Source: an uncultured Treponema sp.
GTDB taxonomy: Bacteria; Spirochaetota; Spirochaetia; Treponematales; Treponemataceae
Direction: 5' to 3'
NCBI GenBank assembly: GCA_946410085.1
Contig: CAMJZA010000010.1
Span: forward strand, 1-64,000
Length of the DNA: 64,000 nt
In this document: in pieces, positions 16,946 through 24,326 of the stretch
How positions within the stretch are numbered: position 1 is the first letter of the stretch
Layout of the letters: each line of letters opens with the position of its first letter
Program-made: the position numbers and the translations under genes
Notes under the pieces: generated by a model
The model's input: the letters and a program-made list of their open reading frames with translations, nothing else
What the model was told of the DNA's origin: nothing
The model's database searches: none

Positions 16946-17096
16946 ACTCCGCCGTGTACCACGCTATGTCCTGACCGCCGACGATGTCCGGGCGGTAGAA
17001 GGAAACTAGCCGTCTCCGGCGATGTGTGGTACACTGAGGATATAGAGGTAATGGGCGCGTGTGCAGGAGGGGCATAAAGGCAGTTCCGATTTTTAC
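16946..17096. other. Gap before the catabolic operon
   Basis: I see no gene or repeat here. A short stretch around 17030-17045 (ACTGAGGATATAGAGG) is purine-rich but has no ORF behind it. Confidence 0.3.
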
Positions 17097-17097
17097 A

Positions 17098-17125
17098 ATG
17101 ACTGATTTTTTCAATATGCTATAGT
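17098..17125 (+). promoter_or_regulatory. Candidate promoter of the amino-acid catabolic operon
   Basis: TATAGT at 17120-17125 is a good -10 box. The best -35 is ATGACT at 17098-17103 with a 16-bp spacer, a weak match, so activation by a regulator or another sigma factor is possible. Confidence 0.45.
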
Positions 17126-17127
17126 GC

Positions 17128-17193
17128 TGTCAGCAAGACAACAAAGGCGTTGGTTCTTCCCTTACTGCAGGGACGGGGCCAGCGCCTTTTTTG
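17128..17193 (+). promoter_or_regulatory. Leader attenuator with alternative hairpins (ANTAR-target-like)
   Basis: A 10-bp stem AAGGCGTTGG/CCAGCGCCTT (17144-17153 with 17179-17188, one G-T pair) followed by a T-run forms a terminator inside the 5' leader. Its 5' arm is also part of a smaller hairpin, CAAC-AAAGGC-GTTG (17139-17152), whose six-base loop has A at position 1 and G at position 4. A short stem TGTC/GACA (17128-17140) precedes it. Overlap of an A1/G4 hexaloop hairpin with a terminator is the known arrangement of ANTAR-protein antitermination targets. The first hairpin does not fit that model well, so this is tentative. Confidence 0.5.
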
Positions 17194-17221
17194 TTAATCT
17201 AAGCATTGTAAGGAGAAAACT

Positions 17222-18373
17222 ATGGCAGACGCAAAAGCACTGTATCCGAAGGTCGATTTCCTGTATCTCAGCGAGGACGACATGATTGCGGCCGGAGTCA
17301 AGGACATGGCCGGCTGCATTGAGGCGATGGAAGAGATGTTCAAGCTGATGAAGGTCGGCAACTACCGCATGGGCGGGGCAAACGGCAACAGCCACGGCAC
17401 GATGGTCTCGTTCCCCACAAGCTCTCCTTTCCCGGAGATGCCGACGGATGCCCCGGACCGCCGCTTCATGGCGATGCCCGCCTACCTTGGCGGCAAGTTC
17501 GACATGGCGGGCTGCAAGTGGTACGGCTCCAACCCCGACAACAGGGAGAAGGGGCTTCCCCGCTCCATCCTCATGCTGACGCTGAACGACAAGGACACCG
17601 GGGCCCCCGTCGCCCACATGAGCGCGAACATCCTTTCCGCCTACCGGACAGGCGCGGTACCCGGAGTGGGATTCAAGTACTTCGCCAAGGAGGATGCTGA
17701 GGTCGCGGGAATCGTCGGCCCCGGCGTCATGAGCAAGACCGCGCTCGCCGCGATTATGGCGGTCCGCCCCGGCATCAAGACCGTAAAGGTCAAGGGCCGC
17801 GGCAAGGGCAGCCTTGAGCGCTTCATTGCCGGGGCAAAGGCGGATTACCCCTCGGTGGAATTCGTTCCCGTGGACACGATAGAGGCGGCGACGCGGGACA
17901 GCGACATCGTGTACGTCAGCACCTCCGTCCCGACCGGAAAGCTGGACGAGTACCCCTACATCAAGGAGGAGTGGATCAAGAAGGGGGCGATGATATGCTC
18001 CACCGCCGCCCTGCGCTTTGACGATGACTTCATCATCAAGCGCGCCCGCAACGTCGCCGACAACATCCTGCTCTACGAGGCCTGGGAAGAGGAGTATAAG
18101 CCAGATGCATTCATGACGATCCCGATTCCCGCAGTGAAGGTGGAGGATCTTGTCGCGGAAGGCAAGATGACCAAGGACAGGCTGGACGACCTGGGCGACA
18201 TCCTGATGGGCAAGGTTCCCGTGCACCGCGATCCGGACGAGATTGTCGTATACTCCGTCGGCGGTATGCCGGTCGAGGATGTCGCATGGGGAACGATTGT
18301 CTACCGCAACGCGCTTGCGAAGGGTATCGGCACCAAGCTCAGCCTCTGGGATTCTCCCAAGATGGTCGTGTGA
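17222..18373 (+). CDS. Ornithine cyclodeaminase / mu-crystallin family enzyme
   Basis: A 383-residue NAD(P)-dependent enzyme of the family that includes ornithine cyclodeaminase, ketimine reductases and alanine dehydrogenases. Substrate-side motifs (RRFMAMPAYLGG, MAGCKWYGSNP) precede the Rossmann region (GIVGPGVMSKTAL, then VKVKGRGKG in place of the usual nucleotide-specificity loop). From memory, close relatives are labelled tyramine oxidase subunit B in databases, a name I would not rely on. The chemistry probably makes or reduces cyclic or open imines. First gene of the operon, with AAGGAG before ATG 17222. Confidence 0.8.
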   Translation: MADAKALYPKVDFLYLSEDDMIAAGVKDMAGCIEAMEEMFKLMKVGNYRMGGANGNSHGTMVSFPTSSPFPEMPTDAPDRRFMAMPAYLGGKFDMAGCKWYGSNPDNREKGLPRSILMLTLNDKDTGAPVAHMSANILSAYRTGAVPGVGFKYFAKEDAEVAGIVGPGVMSKTALAAIMAVRPGIKTVKVKGRGKGSLERFIAGAKADYPSVEFVPVDTIEAATRDSDIVYVSTSVPTGKLDEYPYIKEEWIKKGAMICSTAALRFDDDFIIKRARNVADNILLYEAWEEEYKPDAFMTIPIPAVKVEDLVAEGKMTKDRLDDLGDILMGKVPVHRDPDEIVVYSVGGMPVEDVAWGTIVYRNALAKGIGTKLSLWDSPKMVV

Positions 18374-18383
18374 TTGAGGCGTT

Positions 18384-18510
18384 TCCCGGAATCCTGAGAG
18401 GGCTTCCGGGATGATTTAAGGTCTGACTGCGGGAGGGCGGGCAGGCCGCCATGTCTTTTATTTTTACATGCGGGGGCCTCTGCAGGCCCTCGTGAGCCTG
18501 TGCGACAGGC
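18384..18510 (+). other. Structured intergenic leader before the P-II-like gene
   Basis: Three inverted repeats lie in this 150-nt gap: TCCCGGAA/TTCCGGGA (18384-18391 with 18404-18411), GGGCCT/AGGCCC with a CTGC loop (18474-18489), and GCCTG/CAGGC (18496-18510), the last ending next to the AGGAGG site of the P-II gene. They could be processing sites, a partial terminator or a translation control element. I do not recognise the glutamine riboswitch consensus here. Confidence 0.45.
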
Positions 18511-18524
18511 AGGAGGAACACACT

Positions 18525-18884
18525 ATGAAGTTTTCACGGGTCGAGGTTATCACCGGCATATCAAAGATTACGGCATTGCAGAAGGCGCTGGGCAAGTTCC
18601 GCATAACGGGCATGACAGTCTATCAGGTCCTGGGCTGCGGCGTGCAGCACGGCACGCAGGAATTCGAGCTGGAGGAAAAGAAGGACATCCAGCTTTTGCC
18701 GAAAGAGGTTGTGATGATGGTGCTCCCCAAGGAGGACGTGCCCGAGCTGATAGAGTTCCTGAAGAAGGAGCTGTACACGGGGCACATCGGGGACGGAAAG
18801 ATTTTTGTCAGCGAGGTGACGGACATCGTCCGCGTCCGCACGGGTGAGGAGGGCGAGGCTGCCCTCATATCCGGGGAGAAATGA
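18525..18884 (+). CDS. P-II-like nitrogen signalling protein
   Basis: A 119-residue P-II family protein, normally a trimer that binds ATP/ADP and 2-oxoglutarate and touches a partner through its T-loop. The signature IGDGKIFVSEV with VRVRTGE near the C-terminus is intact, and ITGMTVYQVLGCGVQHG matches the first half of the fold. The T-loop reads EFELEEKKDIQLLPK and lacks the tyrosine (YRGAEY) that GlnB/GlnK proteins use for uridylylation. Instead of sitting beside an ammonium channel it is within an amino-acid catabolic operon, four nucleotides or fewer from RidA. ATG 18525 has AGGAGG at good spacing. Confidence 0.85.
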   Translation: MKFSRVEVITGISKITALQKALGKFRITGMTVYQVLGCGVQHGTQEFELEEKKDIQLLPKEVVMMVLPKEDVPELIEFLKKELYTGHIGDGKIFVSEVTDIVRVRTGEEGEAALISGEK

Positions 18885-18886
18885 AT

Positions 18887-19285
18887 ATGAAAAGGAAGAA
18901 TTTTTCTTCGGGCGCACCGCTTGAGCAGAAGATGGGATATTCCCGCGCCGTCAGAATAGGGGATTTCATATTCGTGGGCGGAACGACCTCCGTGCAGCCG
19001 GACGGTTCCGTGTACGGGGAAGGGGATTCCTATGCACAGATGAAGTACGTGCTGGAGAAGCAGCTCGGCATCATCGAGAAGGCCGGGGGAAAGAAAGAGG
19101 ACGTGTATGAGATTCAGATTTTCCTTACGCCAGGATTCGACAAATCCGGCTGGCAGGCATACACTGAGATATTCCACGATGTCATGCCCCTCTGCACGGC
19201 AGTGACGGTCGCTTCTTTGAACAGGTCCGCGCAGCTTTTGGAAGTGCAGATGTCGGCGGCGCTCCATACGGAGCTGGAAAGCTAG
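18887..19285 (+). CDS. RidA/YjgF-family imine deaminase
   Basis: A 132-residue member of the Rid family, small trimeric enzymes that hydrolyse reactive enamine/imine intermediates to keto acids and ammonia. Family patterns seen are GYSRAVRIGDFIFVGGTTSV, YAQMKYVLEKQLGIIEKAG and the C-terminal AVTVASLNRSAQLLEVQMSA. The usual Arg that binds the carboxylate (R in xxRSxV) appears as NRSAQ. ATG 18887 is preferred over 18881 because GGGGAG is better spaced. With the flanking dehydrogenase it likely clears imino acids released during oxidation. Confidence 0.88.
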   Translation: MKRKNFSSGAPLEQKMGYSRAVRIGDFIFVGGTTSVQPDGSVYGEGDSYAQMKYVLEKQLGIIEKAGGKKEDVYEIQIFLTPGFDKSGWQAYTEIFHDVMPLCTAVTVASLNRSAQLLEVQMSAALHTELES

Positions 19286-19296
19286 GAGGTCCTTTT

Positions 19297-20796
19297 ATGG
19301 AACAGAAATCTTTGGGGCTTGCGAGCGTCATAGCCACGGGAGTGGGCCTTATCGTCGCGACGAGCTGCCTGCTTTCGATCGGGCAGGGCTCCAGCGCGAT
19401 AGGCCTTCCGTTCATCATAAGCATGACCGTCGCATGCGCGTTCAACATACTGACGGCCCTGTCGATATGCGAGCTGAACGCCCTCATGCCCAACCTGACG
19501 GGCGGGATGGCGCAGTTCACGCTCGCCTGTGCCGGCCCCTTCCTGACGATCATAACGAGCATGGGAGGCTTTCTTGCCTGCCAGATGATACTCATCTCCA
19601 GCGAGGCGGCCATGTTCGGCAACACGCTTGGCGCGGTCATAGGAGAGACGCTTTTCGGCATACCCGTGACGGGAACGGCCTACACGGTCACCCTCGTCCT
19701 CATCCTGTTTATGCTGAACCTGCGCGGGGTGGACATGTTCGCCAAGATTCAGAATGTCGTCGCGTATGCCCTCATCGGCTCGCTCGTCGTGATGGGAATC
19801 CTCGGCTGCATCAAGGTGAACCCCGCCACAATCGTGGAGCAGCCGGCCGTCCTCTCCACGGACATCGGCGACATATTCTCCCTTCTGGGACTGTCTTTCT
19901 TCCTCTTCATCGGGGTTGAATACATCGTTCCGATATCGAGCGAGGTCAGGAACGCGCGCAGGATGGTTCCGCTCGGGATGGTGCTGAGCCTGGTGATTAT
20001 CCTCGTGATGCAGGTTTTCATCGTCATCGGATTCAGCCACTATACCCCCTGGGCTGAGCTGGGCGAGAGCACCGTTCCCCACATGCTCTACGGGACGGCC
20101 CTGCTCGGCAAGGCAGGGACCGCATGGATGACGGTCGTCTCCCTGCTCGCTGTCGTCAGCACGGTGAACACCGCGATGTTCGGGGTGAGCCAGCTCTGCT
20201 TCGGCATGGCGAAGATTGACCTGCTCCCCAAGCTCTTCATGCGGCGGAACAAGAGCGGGACCCCTTACGTGGGCCTCATCCTCATCACCACTGCGCTGAT
20301 TGCGATAAACGCGACCGGCCTGGGGACGAGCGAGAAGATAGTCTTCCTGATAAACACGGGCTGCGTGTTCTGGATTTTCTGCTATGTCATCCTGCACATA
20401 GACGTTATTGTCCTGAGGTTCAAGCTGCCCAAGGCACCGAGGACGTTCAGGCTGCCGTTCGGGATTCTCATCCCGCTGGTCGGCGTCATCGGGAACCTCT
20501 TCATGATCTGGAACATCGCGCCCGACATGAAGAACCGCCTGATTATCTTCGGGATATTCGCCGCGGTTTCCCTGCTGCTCGCCCTGTATGCGTTCTTCTG
20601 GGTATGCTTCAGGATGAAGCGGCCCCTGTTCAAGGCCTACCCGATCAAGGAAGTCATGGCGATGGACACGGACTTGTACCAGATGCGGCATTACCCCCTG
20701 CTCGCCAGGAAGCTGCACATAGAGGCGGTTCCCGACGTGCAGGCGGTGAGCGCGGAACAGAACACGGGCACAAGACCCGAACAGAAAGATTTGTAG
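19297..20796 (+). CDS. APC-family amino acid permease
   Basis: A 499-residue inner-membrane transporter with about twelve helices. The N-terminal segment (GLASVIATGVGLIVATSCLLSIGQGSS) carries the small-residue break of helix 1 where APC proteins bind the amino acid backbone. GVEYIVPISSEVRNARRMVP matches the helix 6 region of the superfamily. An unusually long hydrophilic C-terminus (about residue 455 on) ends the protein. It starts with a textbook TAGGAGG site 11 nt after ridA. Given the operon it should import the amino acid that the downstream dehydrogenase oxidises. A P-II-like gene beside it suggests flux control. Confidence 0.9.
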   Translation: MEQKSLGLASVIATGVGLIVATSCLLSIGQGSSAIGLPFIISMTVACAFNILTALSICELNALMPNLTGGMAQFTLACAGPFLTIITSMGGFLACQMILISSEAAMFGNTLGAVIGETLFGIPVTGTAYTVTLVLILFMLNLRGVDMFAKIQNVVAYALIGSLVVMGILGCIKVNPATIVEQPAVLSTDIGDIFSLLGLSFFLFIGVEYIVPISSEVRNARRMVPLGMVLSLVIILVMQVFIVIGFSHYTPWAELGESTVPHMLYGTALLGKAGTAWMTVVSLLAVVSTVNTAMFGVSQLCFGMAKIDLLPKLFMRRNKSGTPYVGLILITTALIAINATGLGTSEKIVFLINTGCVFWIFCYVILHIDVIVLRFKLPKAPRTFRLPFGILIPLVGVIGNLFMIWNIAPDMKNRLIIFGIFAAVSLLLALYAFFWVCFRMKRPLFKAYPIKEVMAMDTDLYQMRHYPLLARKLHIEAVPDVQAVSAEQNTGTRPEQKDL

Positions 20797-20807
20797 AGGG
20801 AAGAGAT

Positions 20808-21131
20808 ATGGAAGGACAAAGAATCACCGAGCATCCTGTCCTGGGAACGCCCGAGAAAGGACTGCTCGTCAGCTTCACGTTTGACGGAAAAGAGATGCGG
20901 GGCTACGAGGGCGAGCCTGTCGCCGCAGCCCTCCGCGCGGCGGGCGTTCTCAAGCACCGGGAGACGGCCCGCCTGCACAAGCCGAGGGGTATTTTCTGCG
21001 CGATCGGACGCTGCACGGACTGCGTCATGGTCGTGGACGGCGTGCCGAACACGAGGACCTGCATTACCCCGCTGAAAGCCGGGATGAAGGTGGAGACCCA
21101 GTACGGCTGCTCTGACAAAAAGTCATGGTAG
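20808..21131 (+). CDS. [2Fe-2S] subunit of amino acid dehydrogenase (HcnA/SoxD-like)
   Basis: A 107-residue ferredoxin-like protein. The cluster ligands are visible as CAIGRCTDCVMVVDG with a fourth Cys in RTC, the pattern of the small 2Fe-2S subunit in hydrogen cyanide synthase, opine/octopine oxidase and hydroxyproline dehydrogenase complexes. It should pass electrons from the flavin subunits. It starts at ATG 20808 (GAGGGAAGAG), 11 nt after the permease, and is followed by the FAD subunit after 9 nt. Confidence 0.9.
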   Translation: MEGQRITEHPVLGTPEKGLLVSFTFDGKEMRGYEGEPVAAALRAAGVLKHRETARLHKPRGIFCAIGRCTDCVMVVDGVPNTRTCITPLKAGMKVETQYGCSDKKSW

Positions 21132-21140
21132 GAGAAAGCT

Positions 21141-22739
21141 ATGGAACGATTTAACCTTATAGTTGTGGGCGCGGGGCCTGCCGGCCTGAGCGCGGCCATA
21201 GAAGCCGCACGGCAGGGGATGAGCGTGCGCGTCTTTGACGAGAACGCGCGCCCCGGCGGCCAGCTTTTCAAGCAGATACACAAGTTCTTCGGCAGCAAGG
21301 AGCACAAGGCGAAGATACGCGGATTCAACATCGGCGAGGAGCTTCTGAAAGAGGCCTCCGATGCCGGCGTGCAGGTCAAGCTGGACGCGACCGTCATAGG
21401 GATTTTCGAGAACAAGGAAGTGACCGTCAGCCACGACGGGGCCGTGCACCATTACAAGGCTGACTCCGTCATCATCGCGACCGGGGCCGCGGAGAACATG
21501 GTTCCCTTCGAGGGCTGGACGCTTCCCGGCGTCATCGGTGCGGGGGCCGCCCAGACCCTGATGAACCTGCACGGCATAAAGCCGGGAAGGAAAATCCTCA
21601 TGCTGGGGAGCGGCAACGTCGGCCTCGTCGTCAGCTTCCAGCTCCTGCAGGCGGGCTGCGAGGTCGTCGCCCTCGTCGATGCCGCCCCACGGATAGGAGG
21701 GTATGGTGTCCACGCCGCGAAGGTCGCGAGGACGGGCGTGCCTTTCTACCTGGGCTACACGATTAAACAGGTCGAGGGAACGGAGAAAGTCGAGGCTGTC
21801 GTCATCGGAAAGGTGGACGACAAGTTCAGGATTATCCCCGGCACGGAAATCCGCTTTGACGCGGACACGGTCTGCGTCGCCGTCGGCCTGAGCCCGATGA
21901 GCCAGCTGCTCAAGATGACCGGCTGCGCGATGGAGGACAACCCCAGGCGCGGCGGGCAGGTTCCTGTGGTCGATGAGTACGGCGAGACGAGCGTCCCCTG
22001 CCTGTTCGCGGCGGGCGACGTGAGCGGCATTGAGGAGGCAAGCTCCGCGATGATAAAGGGCCGCATGGCAGGGCTCCGTGCGGCCTACAAGCTGGGCTTC
22101 ACCGAAGAGAAAGCCATGCTTGACACCGAGGGCAGGTACGCCAAGGATCTGGACAGCCTGAGGCAGGGCATGTTCGCCCCCGGGAACAGGGGCAGGGCCA
22201 TCGAGAAAACCGATGAGGGCATTCCGGTCTCGCAGAGTCTCCTGACGAAAGGCTTTGTCAGCGATGATGAAATAGGGCGTTTCCCCGGGGTCACGAGGAG
22301 GAAAGGAATACACCCGGTCATCGAGTGCACGCAGAATATCCCCTGCAACCCCTGCCAGGACGCATGCAGGAAGCACTGCATCAAGATAGGCTCCTGCATA
22401 ACCGCACTGCCCTCCGTCACGGAGGACGCGGAGTGCACCGGCTGCGGGATGTGCGTCGCAAACTGCTCCGGGCAGGCAATCTTTTTGGTGCAGGAAGATT
22501 ACGAGCCGGGATTTGCGAGCATCACGCTGCCCTATGAGTTCCTGCCCCTCCCGCAGAAGGGCGACAAGGGAACCGCCCTGTCACGGAGCGGGCAGCCCCT
22601 GTGCGAGGCGGAGATAGTCGTCGTGCGCACGAGCCCCGCGTTTGACCACACGAACCTTCTGACGATGAAGGTTCCGAACGACTTCGCGATGACCGCGAGG
22701 TTCTATAAGGCCGGAAAATGTCCGGCCGGGGAGGCCTGA
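21141..22739 (+). CDS. FAD/NAD-dependent oxidoreductase fused to 4Fe-4S ferredoxin domain (HcnB-like)
   Basis: A 532-residue alpha subunit. The N-terminal FAD site is VVGAGPAGLSAAIEA (residues ~6-20), a second GSGNVGL dinucleotide site lies near residue 155, and CLFAAGDVSG closes the FAD domain. Around residues 395-450 there is a dense cysteine region, CTQNIPCNPCQDACRKHC then CTGCGMCVANCSG, that should hold two 4Fe-4S clusters. Ordinary HcnB-type subunits are shorter and use a BFD-like cluster there. Here the BFD module is a separate gene next door. This suggests electron delivery to a low-potential carrier rather than oxygen, fitting an anaerobe. Confidence 0.88.
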   Translation: MERFNLIVVGAGPAGLSAAIEAARQGMSVRVFDENARPGGQLFKQIHKFFGSKEHKAKIRGFNIGEELLKEASDAGVQVKLDATVIGIFENKEVTVSHDGAVHHYKADSVIIATGAAENMVPFEGWTLPGVIGAGAAQTLMNLHGIKPGRKILMLGSGNVGLVVSFQLLQAGCEVVALVDAAPRIGGYGVHAAKVARTGVPFYLGYTIKQVEGTEKVEAVVIGKVDDKFRIIPGTEIRFDADTVCVAVGLSPMSQLLKMTGCAMEDNPRRGGQVPVVDEYGETSVPCLFAAGDVSGIEEASSAMIKGRMAGLRAAYKLGFTEEKAMLDTEGRYAKDLDSLRQGMFAPGNRGRAIEKTDEGIPVSQSLLTKGFVSDDEIGRFPGVTRRKGIHPVIECTQNIPCNPCQDACRKHCIKIGSCITALPSVTEDAECTGCGMCVANCSGQAIFLVQEDYEPGFASITLPYEFLPLPQKGDKGTALSRSGQPLCEAEIVVVRTSPAFDHTNLLTMKVPNDFAMTARFYKAGKCPAGEA

Positions 22740-22740
22740 G

Positions 22741-23055
22741 ATGATGAATGACAGGAACCGGGACATCGGCGGCTTTGTCCCGCATGACGATGACGATATG
22801 ATTATCTGCCGCTGCGAGGAAATCACGCGGGGAGAAATCCGCTGTGCGGTCCATGACGGCATGTTCACCATGCAGGAAATCCGCCGCTACCTGCGGGCGG
22901 GCATGGGCCTCTGCCAGGGGCAGACCTGCTCGCGTCTGGTCAAGGGCATAGTCGCCTCCGAGCTGGGGGCCAGCCCCGCGACCATTACTCCCGCAACGAG
23001 CAGGGGCCCCATACGGCCGACTGAGATGCAGACCCTTGCGGCAGAAGTCTTGTAG
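22741..23055 (+). CDS. BFD-like [2Fe-2S] protein of the dehydrogenase
   Basis: A 104-residue protein with the bacterioferritin-associated-ferredoxin cluster pattern: ICRCEEIT near residue 22 and GMGLCQGQTC near residue 60, giving four Cys ligands. In related oxidases this module is fused to the alpha subunit; here it is free-standing. Starts at ATG 22741 (or the adjacent ATG 22744), immediately after the alpha-subunit stop, with GGGGAGG overlapping the end of that gene. Translational coupling is likely. Confidence 0.88.
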   Translation: MMNDRNRDIGGFVPHDDDDMIICRCEEITRGEIRCAVHDGMFTMQEIRRYLRAGMGLCQGQTCSRLVKGIVASELGASPATITPATSRGPIRPTEMQTLAAEVL

Positions 23056-23081
23056 CCGCTTGATTCTTTGGAGAGTGAGAT

Positions 23082-24215
23082 ATGGAACATACATCTGATG
23101 TAATCGTAATAGGCGCGGGCATCGTCGGAAACGCGACCGCGTACTATCTTGCAAAACATGGCCTGAGCGTCAGGGTGCTTGAGGCCTCGGACTACATAGG
23201 AAACGGAGGCTCCTCGCGGAACGGAGGCGGGGTACGGCAGAGCGGCCGCAACCCCAAGGAGCTTCCCCTGATGATGTGGGGAGTGAAGAACATCTGGCCG
23301 GGCATGAGCGATGAGCTGGGGGTAGACACGGAGTATACCCGGGGCGGCAACCTGCGCCTTGGCAAGACCGAGCAGCACCGGGCAATCCTGAACGGGCTCA
23401 CCGAGAACGCCGTCAAGTGCGGGGTAGGTGTCCGCATGATAGATGCCGCCGAGGTCAAGGAGATAAATCCCTACCTGTCCGACGAGGTTCTCTGCGCGAG
23501 CTGGTGCCCGACCGACGGACATGCGAACCCGCTCGTTACGACGCTCGGCTACTACCGGAAAGCGAGGGAGCTCGGGGCAAAATTCCTGACGGGCGTTTTT
23601 GTCTCCGGCCTTCTGACCAAGCGGGGCAGGATATGCGGGGCAAAGACGAGCGAGGGAGATTTCTTTGCGGACACAGTCATCGTCGCGGCGGGATTCGAGA
23701 GCAACCCGATTCTTTCCACGGCGGGAATCACGATTCCCATGAAGAAGCAGGCGGTCTCCTGCCTGGTGACTGAGGCGGAGCCGGTGATGTTCCCCCAGAT
23801 GCTCGGCACGGCGATGGCGGACTTCTACGGGCACCAGACCAGGCACGGTTCCTTCGTCATGGGCGGTACGGACGGATTTGACGAGGTTCACTTCCGCATT
23901 GACGACTCGTACCCCCTCGTCGGAAGCAGCATGGTCAGCGCGACCAGCCGGGGCATCCTGGGCTACTTCCCCATCCTGAAGACCGCGAAGGTCGTCCGTG
24001 CATGGGGCGGCTACATAGACTGCGGCGTGGATGCGGTCGCCACCGTCAGCAAGTGCGACGAGGTTCCCGGCCTGTACGTGGAGTGCGGTTTCACCGGGCA
24101 CGGGTTCGGGCTGGGGCCGGCTGCCGCCTACAACATCGCGGAGCTTGTCGCGACGGGGACCTGCCCGGCTGACATCTCCCCGCTCCGCTACGACAGGTTC
24201 AGGCCGTCAAAGTAG
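23082..24215 (+). CDS. FAD-dependent amino acid dehydrogenase, DAO/HcnC family
   Basis: The 377-residue catalytic flavoprotein. The FAD-binding VIVIGAGIVGNATAYYLA is at the N-terminus and GGSSRNGGGVRQSGRNP follows, as in sarcosine, glycine and D-amino acid oxidising enzymes. The C-terminal CGFTGHGFGLGPAAAYNIAEL closes the FAD site. Together with the 2Fe-2S, FAD/4Fe-4S and BFD subunits it forms a four-part complex that should oxidise an amino or imino acid to an imine. The substrate (proline, hydroxyproline, sarcosine, a D-amino acid or a monoamine) cannot be settled by reading. Last gene of the operon; a hairpin follows. Confidence 0.88.
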   Translation: MEHTSDVIVIGAGIVGNATAYYLAKHGLSVRVLEASDYIGNGGSSRNGGGVRQSGRNPKELPLMMWGVKNIWPGMSDELGVDTEYTRGGNLRLGKTEQHRAILNGLTENAVKCGVGVRMIDAAEVKEINPYLSDEVLCASWCPTDGHANPLVTTLGYYRKARELGAKFLTGVFVSGLLTKRGRICGAKTSEGDFFADTVIVAAGFESNPILSTAGITIPMKKQAVSCLVTEAEPVMFPQMLGTAMADFYGHQTRHGSFVMGGTDGFDEVHFRIDDSYPLVGSSMVSATSRGILGYFPILKTAKVVRAWGGYIDCGVDAVATVSKCDEVPGLYVECGFTGHGFGLGPAAAYNIAELVATGTCPADISPLRYDRFRPSK

Positions 24216-24233
24216 CCCTCATGTATGCCGGCG

Positions 24234-24258
24234 GGAATCCACCGTCCCCGTCGGCATA
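24234..24258 (+). terminator. Hairpin at the end of the catabolic operon
   Basis: TATGCCG (24234-24240) and CGGCATA (24252-24258) form a 7-bp stem, possibly extended inside by GGG/CCC. It lies 19 nt past the last stop. No T-run follows, so it may be rho-assisted. Confidence 0.45.
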
Positions 24259-24326
24259 GCTGCCTGGTCAAGACAAAATCGGTAACTTTGGACGCGGTCT
24301 GGTGTTTACCGGGTGGAAGAAGAACT

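Noticed and set aside
17162-18226. A 354-codon minus-strand open frame opposite the ornithine-cyclodeaminase-family gene
   Set aside because: Antisense shadow; the plus strand has a ribosome site and a full family match.
19282-20718. A 478-codon minus-strand open frame opposite the APC permease
   Set aside because: Rich in His, Glu and Arg as expected for the reverse of membrane-protein codons; no recognisable motif or ribosome site.
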